DNA of 64,000 bases from Galactobacter sp052108535 (lineage in GTDB: Bacteria > Actinomycetota > Actinomycetes > Actinomycetales > Micrococcaceae). Below, in pieces: positions 26,273-33,762 of the stretch. Positions within the stretch are counted from its first letter, which is position 1; each line of letters begins with the position of its first letter. A program made the translations under genes and the position numbers. A model generated the notes under the pieces. That model had not been told where the DNA came from. It searched no databases and saw only the letters and a program-made list of their open reading frames with translations. The stretch covers positions 1-64,000 of the forward strand of contig JBQDZM010000012.1 in the NCBI GenBank assembly GCA_052108535.1, written 5' to 3'.

Positions 26273-27870
26273 AGCGGGATGTTCCCATGCTTCTTGGCGG
26301 GCAGGTTGGCGTGCTTGTCACGCAGGGCGCGCAGGCCGTTGACGATCTGCAAGCGGGTGTCGCTCGGGGCGATGACGGCGTCCAGGTAGCCAAGCTCCGC
26401 GGCCTGGTACGGGTTGAGTAGCTCGGCCTCGTAGTCCGCCACGATCTCTGCGCGACGGGCGTCCACGTCGCCACCCTCTGCCGCAACGGCGGCGAGGTCG
26501 CGGCGGTAAAGGATGTTGACGGCACCCTCTGCACCCATGACGCCGATCTGGGCGGTGGGCCAGGCCAGGTTCAGGTCAGCGCCCAGCTTCTTGGAGCCCA
26601 TCACGATGTAGGCGCCGCCGAAGGCCTTGCGGGTGATCACGGTCAGCTTAGGCACGGTGGCCTCTGCGTAGGCGAAGAGCAGCTTGGCGCCGCGGCGGAT
26701 GATGCCCTGATCCTCCTGGTCCTTGCCGGGCAGGAAGCCGGGGACGTCCACGAAGGTCAGCACGGGGATGTTGAAGGAGTCGCAATTGCGGACAAAACGG
26801 GCGGCCTTCTCTGAGGCCTTGATATCCAGCGTGCCTGCGAACTGCATGGGCTGGTTGGCCACGATGCCCACTGTGGCGCCCTCGACGCGGCCGTAGCCGA
26901 TGAGGACGTTGGGGGCGTAGAGGGCCTGAACCTCGAAGAACTCTGCGTCATCCAGGACGTGCTCGATCACGGTGCGCATGTCGTAGGGCTGCGCCGGGGA
27001 GTCCGGGATTAGGGTGTCCAGTTCCTCGTCCTCCTCCGTGACGGAGAGGGGCTGTTCCGCGAGATCCAGCGGCGGCTCAGCGAGGTTGTTGGAGGGCAGG
27101 TAGGAGAGCAGCTCCCGGGTGAAGTCGAGGGCATCTTCCTCGTCCGCGGCCAGGTAGGTGGAGGTGCCGGTGTCCTGGTTGTGGTGACGGGCGCCGCCCA
27201 GGGTCTCCATGTCCACGTCCTCACCCGTGACGGTCTTGATGACGTCGGGTCCGGTGATGAACATGTGGGAGGTCTGATCCACCATCACGATGTAGTCCGT
27301 GAGGGCGGGGGAGTAGGCCGCGCCGCCTGCGCAGGGGCCCATGATCACGGAGATCTGCGGGACCACGCCGGAGGAGTGGACGTTGGCGCGGAAGATGTCG
27401 GCGAACATGGCCAGCGAGGCCACGCCCTCCTGGATGCGGGCGCCGCCGCCGTCGTTGATGCCGACGATGGGGCAGCCGTTGCGCAGCGCGAATTCCTGCA
27501 CCTTGACGATCTTCTGGCCGTTGACCTCTGACAGGGAGCCGCCGTAGACGGTGAAGTCCTGCGAGTAGACGGCCACGAGGCGTCCGTCCACGGTGCCGTA
27601 GCCGGAGACCAGGCCGTCACCGAGCGGCTTCTTCTTCTCCATGCCGAAGGCGTGGGTGCGGTGGGTGCGCAGGGCGTCGAACTCCACGAAGGAGCCGGGG
27701 TCCAGGAACAGGTCCACGCGTTCGCGGGCGGTGTGCTTGCCGCGGGCGTGCTGCTTCTCGATGGCTGCCTCGCCGCTGGGGGTCAGCGAACGTTCCTGGC
27801 GGGATCGGAATTCAGCGAGCTTGCCTGCGGTGGTGGTCAGGTCGAAGCCGCTGTCCTGGCTCTCGGTCAT
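26269..27870 (-). CDS. accD: Acyl-CoA (propionyl/acetyl) carboxylase beta subunit
   Basis: This 533-residue carboxyltransferase moves CO2 from biotin to acyl-CoA. The N- and C-terminal crotonase-like domains carry the two oxyanion/CoA motifs: GINDGGGARIQEGVASLA with GPCAGGAAYSPAL, and VDVPGFLPGKDQE with RKAFGGAYIVMGSK. It is close to mycobacterial AccD5-type subunits, so propionyl- or acetyl-CoA is the likely substrate. ATG 27870 is the start. It is an operon with the epsilon subunit downstream and faces birA across an SDR gene. Confidence 0.93.
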   Translation of the reverse strand: MTESQDSGFDLTTTAGKLAEFRSRQERSLTPSGEAAIEKQHARGKHTARERVDLFLDPGSFVEFDALRTHRTHAFGMEKKKPLGDGLVSGYGTVDGRLVAVYSQDFTVYGGSLSEVNGQKIVKVQEFALRNGCPIVGINDGGGARIQEGVASLAMFADIFRANVHSSGVVPQISVIMGPCAGGAAYSPALTDYIVMVDQTSHMFITGPDVIKTVTGEDVDMETLGGARHHNQDTGTSTYLAADEEDALDFTRELLSYLPSNNLAEPPLDLAEQPLSVTEEDEELDTLIPDSPAQPYDMRTVIEHVLDDAEFFEVQALYAPNVLIGYGRVEGATVGIVANQPMQFAGTLDIKASEKAARFVRNCDSFNIPVLTFVDVPGFLPGKDQEDQGIIRRGAKLLFAYAEATVPKLTVITRKAFGGAYIVMGSKKLGADLNLAWPTAQIGVMGAEGAVNILYRRDLAAVAAEGGDVDARRAEIVADYEAELLNPYQAAELGYLDAVIAPSDTRLQIVNGLRALRDKHANLPAKKHGNIPL

Positions 27871-28037
27871 GGTTGCTTCTGGCTCCTAGATCGTTCCCTG
27901 CTTGAACGGCCGCGGCGTGCCCGGCCGCAGGCCAGTCTAGGCCGTGTAGTCGAGTGGCGACATTCCAGCAGAATCATACGTTCCCAGGTGCCGCCCGTGG
28001 CGGCTCCTTGCATGCCGCGCCGGGAATATTTTGACCT

Positions 28038-28102
28038 ATGCCCGACGACTCTAGGGCGGCAGGTGCCGTGTGGCACCTGCGGTGCCACACGCCGTCGGGC
28101 AT
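28038..28102. repeat. ATGCCCGACG repeat element, 65-base form
   Basis: An exact ATGCCCGACG (28038-28047) and CGTCGGGCAT (28093-28102) bracket a core with its own GTGCC/GGCAC hairpins. It sits in the 303-base divergent region between the carboxylase beta gene and the SDR gene, which must hold both promoters. The rest of this region, 27871-28037 and 28103-28173, shows no other clear feature. Confidence 0.8.
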
Positions 28103-28173
28103 AGGGGCGGCCATGATCCCAAAAGTTACCGACCAGTAGCAAAATGGTGTGTGAATCGCTACGCTCTACAACC

Positions 28174-29067
28174 ATGAGCCACGAGCAGACCCAGAACCCC
28201 TCGCAGCTACCCAACACCGGAGCCCTCAAGGGCCGCACCATCCTGATGTCCGGCGGCAGCCGCGGCATCGGCCTGGCGATTGCCCTCAAGGCCGCCCGCG
28301 ATGGCGCCAACCTGGTGTTGTTGGCCAAGACGGCCACACCGCATCCCGTACTGCCCGGCACAGTTCACACCGCCGCGGCGGAGATCAAGGCGGCCGGCGG
28401 CCGCGCCCTAGCCATCGTGGGCGACGTCCGGAACGACGACGACGTTGCCGGCGCCGTGGAGCAGGCCGTCGCGACTTTTGGCGGCATCGACGCCGTGGTG
28501 AACAACGCCTCCGCGATTGACCTTTCCGATACCTCCAGCGTGTCCATGAAGCGCTACGACCTGATGCAGGACATCAATGCCCGTGGCACCTTCCTGCTCT
28601 CCAAGACCGCTCTGCCGTACCTGCGCAAATCCGAGGCTGGCCACATTCTCACGCTTTCTCCGCCGCTGAACCTGGACCCCCGTTGGGCCGGTGACCATCT
28701 GGCCTACACCATGGCCAAGTACGGGATGAGTCTGACCACGTTGGGTCTGGCGCACGAGCTGCGTGGAGACGGGATCGGTGTAAATTCCCTCTGGCCTGCG
28801 ACCGTCATCGAGACCGCTGCCATCGCCAACCTGCCCGGTGGTGCGCCCATGCTCACCGGTGCCCGGACGCCCGAGGTCATGGCTGACGCCGCCTACGCGA
28901 TCCTGTCCCGGAACCCGGGCGAATATTCCGGAAACTTCGCCATCGCCGAGGACGTCCTCGAGGAAGAAGGCATCACGGACCTGGACCCCTTTGCCGTGGG
29001 AGACCCGTCGCTGCCCCGCGTGGCGGACGCCTTCCTGGACGGTGCACCGTCCTTCGTCGGCCGTTGA
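28174..29067 (+). CDS. SDR family oxidoreductase, HSDL2-like
   Basis: This 297-residue short-chain dehydrogenase has the NAD(P) motif SGGSRGIGLAI (about 25-35), VNNASAIDL, and YTMAKYGMS with the catalytic Tyr and Lys. The segment HILTLSPPLNLDPRW, with SPP near the catalytic serine, is typical of the HSDL2-like (hydroxysteroid dehydrogenase-like 2) group that handles fatty-acyl or lipid substrates. The ATG at 28174 begins the conserved part. It sits between acyl-CoA carboxylase and birA, which fits lipid metabolism, but no substrate is proven. Confidence 0.88.
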   Translation: MSHEQTQNPSQLPNTGALKGRTILMSGGSRGIGLAIALKAARDGANLVLLAKTATPHPVLPGTVHTAAAEIKAAGGRALAIVGDVRNDDDVAGAVEQAVATFGGIDAVVNNASAIDLSDTSSVSMKRYDLMQDINARGTFLLSKTALPYLRKSEAGHILTLSPPLNLDPRWAGDHLAYTMAKYGMSLTTLGLAHELRGDGIGVNSLWPATVIETAAIANLPGGAPMLTGARTPEVMADAAYAILSRNPGEYSGNFAIAEDVLEEEGITDLDPFAVGDPSLPRVADAFLDGAPSFVGR

Positions 29068-29157
29068 CCAGGCGGGTGGGGCGGTGCTGCGCCCATGCAA
29101 CCCACAGCGTGACATGCTGGTTGTGAAGCCTTAGCCGCCGTTGATCAGGAGTTCGCA

Positions 29158-30042
29158 TTGCGCGCCACAGTGCTGCATCCCGCCGCCGTCGTCTCGAATC
29201 GTCGGGCAGCCCAGGAGGCCCTGGGCGGGTCCGACGTGACCTTCCCCGCTCCCGTGTTGCCGGAGCGGACCGGATCCACGAACGACGACCTCGCTGCCGG
29301 GACCCCGGAGCATCTGGCCCTGGTGGCCACGTTGGAACAGAGCAGCGGCAAAGGCCGCCTCGACCGGGACTGGGTGGCTCCGCCAGGAGCCTGCCTGACC
29401 TACTCCATCAACTTCGAGGCACCCACCTCTCTCCCGGCCGATGCGCTTGGCTGGGTCACGGTGCTCAGTGCCGTGGCCTGCGCCCAGACCGTGAACCACG
29501 TGGCCGGACGTCCAGTGGCCGCCGTCAAGTGGCCCAACGACCTCATCCTGGACGGCAAGAAACTGGCAGGCATCCTGGCCCGGCTGGTGCCCGGAACGGC
29601 CGGTGCGCCACACCGGGTGGTGGCGGGCATCGGCCTGAACCTGGACCAGACCAGGGAAGAACTGCCGGTCGGAACCGCCACGTCCCTGGCTCTGCAAGAG
29701 ATCACGGTGGACCCAGACCAGATTCTGGGGCAACTCTGGGCTCGCACGGGTCTCGTCATGGATGAGTTCTTCGCTGCAGGCGGAGACGTCCTGACGCCGC
29801 TGACCCGGCTGGCTGGGGAGGACGGCAGCCCGCGCTCCGTCCTACAAGCGGCACGCGAGACCAGCTCCACCATCGGGGCGGAGGTGCGCGTTCACCTACC
29901 CGGCGGCAAGGACCTAGTCGGCATCGCGGAGGACCTGGGCGCGGACGGCTGCCTCATCGTGCGCGACCACCACGGCGAACGTCAGCACGTTCACGCCGGC
30001 GACGTGGTCCACCTGCGTCGCGCCGACGGCGGCTATGTCTAA
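29158..30042 (+). CDS. birA: Biotin--[acetyl-CoA-carboxylase] ligase
   Basis: BirA forms biotinyl-AMP and attaches biotin to the BCCP lysine of the carboxylase alpha subunit. The 294-residue protein lacks the N-terminal helix-turn-helix, so it is a monofunctional ligase. It has the catalytic loop SGKGRLDRDWVAPPG, VKWPNDLILDGKKLAGIL, and a C-terminal SH3-like domain. The start is TTG 29158, eight bases after AGGAG; no ATG or GTG fits the conserved N-terminus. The last codons are tandemly duplicated just past the stop. Confidence 0.93.
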   Translation: MRATVLHPAAVVSNRRAAQEALGGSDVTFPAPVLPERTGSTNDDLAAGTPEHLALVATLEQSSGKGRLDRDWVAPPGACLTYSINFEAPTSLPADALGWVTVLSAVACAQTVNHVAGRPVAAVKWPNDLILDGKKLAGILARLVPGTAGAPHRVVAGIGLNLDQTREELPVGTATSLALQEITVDPDQILGQLWARTGLVMDEFFAAGGDVLTPLTRLAGEDGSPRSVLQAARETSSTIGAEVRVHLPGGKDLVGIAEDLGADGCLIVRDHHGERQHVHAGDVVHLRRADGGYV

Positions 30043-30064
30043 TCACGGCGGCTACGTCTGATCC
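30027..30064. repeat. 19-bp tandem duplication over the birA stop
   Basis: CGGCGGCTATGTCTAATCA is followed directly by CGGCGGCTACGTCTGATCC. The second unit repeats the final codons and stop with four changes, a small local duplication. Confidence 0.8.
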
Positions 30065-30228
30065 CAGCTCTTAAGCCTGACCATGGCGGTTGCGTGTGAT
30101 CTCGGAGGCACGCCGGCGTCGTGCCGCACCCCCAGCAGTCGGTCAGGGTGCGGTGGCAGGATGGATACTCGCTCAGCAGGCCACGAAGAGTGGGCCCGGT
30201 ACACGTAGAGGGAAGGGGGACCAGACGC

Positions 30229-30780
30229 GTGAAGATCCCACTCGAGGGAGACGACCATGTCGTGGTGCGCACGCGCGCCCATCCTCGTGCTCTACGCGGA
30301 TCCGCGTGGATGTTCCTGCTCCTCATGTTCTTGGTCGGCGTGGTGCAAGGCATCCTGACGAGGGTGCCCTCCCTCGGTTCGGGGTGGGCCACGGCCACAC
30401 CATATCTGGTCGGGACAACGTGGCTGGTGGTCGGTCTCGCGGCTTTGGCCTGGATCGTGAGGCCAGTCCTTCGTTGGCTGCGCACACGGATCGTCATCAC
30501 CACCCGGACGCTCTGGATGCTGCGCGGTCGCAAGACGCTGCAACGGATCCCCTTCACCCTGGTGGGCCGAGTGCGTTGCAAGTCTGCCCGAGGCGGTGGT
30601 GGCCATGGGCCGGGTACGTTGGAACTGAGCACACCCAGGGGGCTGGTGTCGATCCGCCACTGTCCAGATGTGCAGACCGCTGCTGGGATCGTGGAAGAGA
30701 TGACCCAGGAAGCGCAGCGACTGCAGGCCTTCCACAGCACAGCCCCATACGAATCCGATGCACGCCACGGTATGACGTGA
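30229..30780 (+). CDS. PH domain-like membrane protein
   Basis: This 183-residue protein has two membrane helices (about 28-47, MFLLLMFLVGVVQGIL, and 58-80, TTWLVVGLAALAWIV), then a bacterial PH/YdbT-like cytoplasmic domain (TRIVITTRTLWMLRGRKTLQRIP). It matches the membrane protein that lies beside birA in mycobacteria and other actinobacteria. The function is unknown. GTG 30229 is chosen because GGAAGGGGGA precedes it. The ATG-free upstream frame has no similarity. Confidence 0.78.
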   Translation: MKIPLEGDDHVVVRTRAHPRALRGSAWMFLLLMFLVGVVQGILTRVPSLGSGWATATPYLVGTTWLVVGLAALAWIVRPVLRWLRTRIVITTRTLWMLRGRKTLQRIPFTLVGRVRCKSARGGGGHGPGTLELSTPRGLVSIRHCPDVQTAAGIVEEMTQEAQRLQAFHSTAPYESDARHGMT

Positions 30781-30847
30781 TAAACGTTGTCCTTAGAAAC
30801 CTCCATTTCATGCTTCTTGCAACCACCAGCGACCCCGAAGGACTCAG

Positions 30848-32287
30848 ATGAACAGTGACGGCACACAGGACTCCGGTCTGCCGCCGCTTCCCCCTGTTCC
30901 GCCGCCGCCTTCGGCACCCAGCGCAGCACGCAACGAGGAGCACAGCGAGAACCCCAGCGCAGCACGACCGGACGGCGGCGCACCGAATCCGGAGGGCGAG
31001 GCGCGCGTAGACGGCCAAACGCGCACGGACGGGCTGGCGCGCACGGCCCAGCTCCCCGTCGTCGGGCAACAACCCGCGCCGCGGCGCCGGATGCCCTTCC
31101 TGGCCACCGATGGCGAGGCGCGGCCCGTGGCAGCGTCGGCGGCCTCGGCGGCGTCCGCGGTGTCTAATCCGATCCCCACGGTGCCGGAGAACGCGCCGAT
31201 CACCACGTCCATGCCGGTGCTCCCGAGCAACTTCGATCCCGACCTCCCGATCCGCGAAGCGGCGCAGCGGCTGGAGCAGCGCCTGTTGGGGTCGCCGCGT
31301 ACCCTGCGACGTCGGGAGGTCGCCGCGGATGCTGGGGTGTCCCTGCTCTCTGCCCGCAAGGTCTGGCGCTCGCTGGGTCTGCCCCGCGTGGGGGATGACG
31401 AGATCGCCTACACCGAGAACGACGAACGGGCGCTGGAGACCATCATCGGTCAGGTCCGCAACCACACCCTCTCCGAGGAGGGTGCGCTGTCCATCACCAG
31501 GTCGCTCGGACAGTTCACCGACCGCATGGTGATCTGGCAGATCGAGGCCATTGTGGAGGACCTGGTGCAGAACCAGGGCATGGATGATGCCGACGCTCGC
31601 CGTCACGTCCTGCTGCTGCTGGAGGAACTGATCCAGCCCATCGAGGAGGTCATGGTCTACGCCTATCGGCGCAACCTGGCCGCGGCTGTGCAACGTCAGT
31701 TGGTGCGCGCGGATTCCGCGCTGTCGGCTTCGGCCGCCGGGCGGGATGGGACCGAGGACGATACGACGCTGCCCTTGGCGCGGGCCGTTGGCTTCGTCGA
31801 CATGGTTTCGTTCACCGCGACCTCCCGAACTATGGACGAGCGTTCCTTGGCGAAGCTGGTGCAGGGGTTCGAGGAGATCTGCTCCTCCATCATCACGGTG
31901 GCCGGTGGCAGGCTCGTGAAGACCATCGGCGACGAGGTGCTCTACGTGGCGGAGACCCCTGAGGTGGGTGCTCAGATCGCGTTGGCGCTGTCGCAGGAGT
32001 TTGCTTCCGGTGAGCAGGGGATGCCGCGGGTGCGGGTGGGCCTGGTCTGGGGTCGGGTGCTGTCCCGACTGGGTGACATCTACGGTGCCACGGTGAACAT
32101 GGCGGCACGTCTGACCGCCATGGCCGAGCCGGGCGAGGTGCTCACGGATCACCTGACCTCACGGGTGCTGGCGGGCGACGATCGTTTTGTGCTCACGGCC
32201 CATGGTGCGGTGGAGCTGAAGGGGTTCGGGACGGTCACCCCGTACGACCTGTCCTCGGGCACGGGCCACGGCCTCACCCTGGACTAA
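30848..32287 (+). CDS. Class III adenylate/guanylate cyclase
   Basis: This is a 479-residue cytoplasmic cyclase. Residues 1-125 are Pro/Ala-rich and probably disordered. A helical regulatory domain (about 130-290) includes a MerR/HTH-like segment RTLRRREVAADAGVSLLSARKVWRSLG. The C-terminal catalytic domain keeps both metal-binding Asp (318 in GFVDMVSFT, 362 in KTIGDEVLY) and the transition-state pair Asn417 and Arg421 in GATVNMAARL, so it should be active. The layout resembles the autoinhibited mycobacterial Rv1264 type. ATP rather than GTP is likely but unproven. Confidence 0.88.
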   Translation: MNSDGTQDSGLPPLPPVPPPPSAPSAARNEEHSENPSAARPDGGAPNPEGEARVDGQTRTDGLARTAQLPVVGQQPAPRRRMPFLATDGEARPVAASAASAASAVSNPIPTVPENAPITTSMPVLPSNFDPDLPIREAAQRLEQRLLGSPRTLRRREVAADAGVSLLSARKVWRSLGLPRVGDDEIAYTENDERALETIIGQVRNHTLSEEGALSITRSLGQFTDRMVIWQIEAIVEDLVQNQGMDDADARRHVLLLLEELIQPIEEVMVYAYRRNLAAAVQRQLVRADSALSASAAGRDGTEDDTTLPLARAVGFVDMVSFTATSRTMDERSLAKLVQGFEEICSSIITVAGGRLVKTIGDEVLYVAETPEVGAQIALALSQEFASGEQGMPRVRVGLVWGRVLSRLGDIYGATVNMAARLTAMAEPGEVLTDHLTSRVLAGDDRFVLTAHGAVELKGFGTVTPYDLSSGTGHGLTLD

Positions 32288-32341
32288 CCGCCCGCCCGCA
32301 CCCGCCCCCGTCTGCCTTCCCCTTCCTCGCCCTCCCCTCAA

Positions 32342-32500
32342 CCTCCGTTAGACATTCGAGCGCTCGTCTGGACACCTTGGTGTCCAACGGCCGTTGGACA
32401 AAAACCTGTCCAAAACACCGCTCTAATGTCTAACGGAGGGAGATGCACGACGGCGGTACTCACCTATCGCGTCGCGGGGCACCTTCGGTGCCAAGCGCGG
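32342..32500. repeat. Nested-palindrome element, copy 3, fused to ATGC-CGACGG word
   Basis: The outer arms are CTCCGTTAGACATTCGAGCG and CTAATGTCTAACGGAGG (to 32438). The inner TGTCCAACGGCCGTTGGACA is a perfect 20-base palindrome, with GGACACC/GGTGTCC beside it. GGAGATGCACGACGGCGGT follows directly (32440-32457), then a GGCACCTTCGGTGCC hairpin. The same composite recurs at 33521-33725. The remaining bases to 32777 hold only a short TTCAGAAC/GTTCTGAA inverted repeat at about 32529, and I see no gene in them. Confidence 0.8.
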
Positions 32501-32777
32501 AAGCAGTTGTGGAGTCGTGACCGTGATACTTCAGAACGAGTTCTGAACATCTGCGGTGACGGAGGGTTCGTCCTTGTCGATCACCCAACGGTTTAGGCGA
32601 TTCAGGCTCGGGTTGGAGGCGCGCCGACAATCGGGCGCCTCATAATCCCCGCGAACCGCCGCCACCCCACGCTGAAGCCGTCGAATAGGCGGCTCATATG
32701 TGGATTGATGGCTCCGAAGCGGGGGTGATCGAAAGTGAGCTGACGTGTGAATCGACAGCGGCGACCGCCGGGGTTGG

Positions 32778-33419
32778 CTACATGCGCGTGTATAAACGGA
32801 CCGACTGGGCATCCCAGATCCGGTCCGCGCTCGGTTCATCCGTGACTTCGGTTCCGTTGAGTCCGGTGGACTTCTTGGCCTTGTTCACCGCATCAGGGAG
32901 ATCGATGCCGGCCGGGTAGTACGCCCCGAACGGCGCGTCGCTCGTGTCGAAGATCCGGCTGCCGTCTGCCTGCATGCCGTTGTCGCGCAACGTGGCGGTA
33001 GTGCCATTGGGATAGCTCGCGGTCGGCCAGTCGATGCTGAAGCAGTCGTTACGGCCTCCCGTCTCCTCGGTTGGGCACCAGAGACCGTTGAGGTCTGCGG
33101 CCGCGGGCTGTTTCGCTTGCGGTTTCTTGGATTGCGCTGGAGGCGTGGAGGGCTTGCTGCTGCCCTCACGATTGGTTGCTGCGCCTGAGCTCCGGCTGTT
33201 GGTGGCGGCCGTGGTCTCCGCGGGAGGAGTCTTCGCGGCCGCCCCCGCAGTCTCCGCCGGGGGAGTCGTCGTGGCCGCCTCCGTGGTTGGCGCGGCGGTC
33301 TGCGTGGAAGCCCCCGCGCTGTTCCGTTCCGGTGTGGACTGGCATGCGGTGATGCCGAGGGCGGTGACGGTGGCTAAGGCGGCCAGAACGGCTGGTTTGG
33401 TCAACGAGCGGATTTCCAT
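32778..33419 (-). CDS. Secreted lipoprotein of unknown function
   Basis: This 213-residue protein has a lipoprotein signal ending in LGITAC, with Cys26 as the lipidation site. A long Thr/Ala/Pro/Ser-rich linker (about 27-110) leads to a C-terminal domain (about 115-213) with one cysteine pair, LWCPTEET and RNDCFSIDW, and FGAYYPAGIDLPD. It should sit on the outer face of the membrane. ATG 33419 is chosen over an upstream TTG. I do not recognise a named family. It lies between two direct composite repeat copies, like the RhuM-Fic gene, so it may be an acquired gene. Confidence 0.75.
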   Translation of the reverse strand: MEIRSLTKPAVLAALATVTALGITACQSTPERNSAGASTQTAAPTTEAATTTPPAETAGAAAKTPPAETTAATNSRSSGAATNREGSSKPSTPPAQSKKPQAKQPAAADLNGLWCPTEETGGRNDCFSIDWPTASYPNGTTATLRDNGMQADGSRIFDTSDAPFGAYYPAGIDLPDAVNKAKKSTGLNGTEVTDEPSADRIWDAQSVRLYTRM

Positions 33420-33520
33420 GTGAGTCCATGCCTTCTTATTCAAACTAGTGGAGTTACATCAGCGTACGGTGTTCGTGCGTGGTGGTGTTCCTTGGTGGTC
33501 GGGTCGACCGAGGCGGCTTT

Positions 33521-33725
33521 GAGCGCTCGTTTGGACACCGTGGCGTCCAACGGCCGTTGGACAAAAACCTGTCCAAAACACCGCTCTAATGTCTAACGGA
33601 GGGAGATGCACGACGGCGGTGCTCGGCTTTGATGTCGCGTGGCACCTTCCGTTGACGTATCGGGGAAGCTTCCGCTGACGCCTCGTGGCACCTTCGGTGC
33701 CAAGGTGCCACGCGGCGTCGGGCAT
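33521..33725. repeat. Nested-palindrome element, copy 4, fused to ATGC-CGACGG pair
   Basis: The left outer arm is truncated to GAGCGCTCG. The inner perfect palindrome TGTCCAACGGCCGTTGGACA and the right arm CTAATGTCTAACGGAGG are kept. An ATGCACGACGG (33605) to CGTCGGGCAT (33716-33725) inverted pair follows, containing GGCACCTTCGGTGCC. The element ends 38 bases before the ligA start, so it probably overlaps the ligA promoter region. The rest of 33420-33520 shows nothing clear. Confidence 0.78.
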
Positions 33726-33762
33726 CGAACAGTCCGTCGGTCACGTGCGGCATGATGGACAC

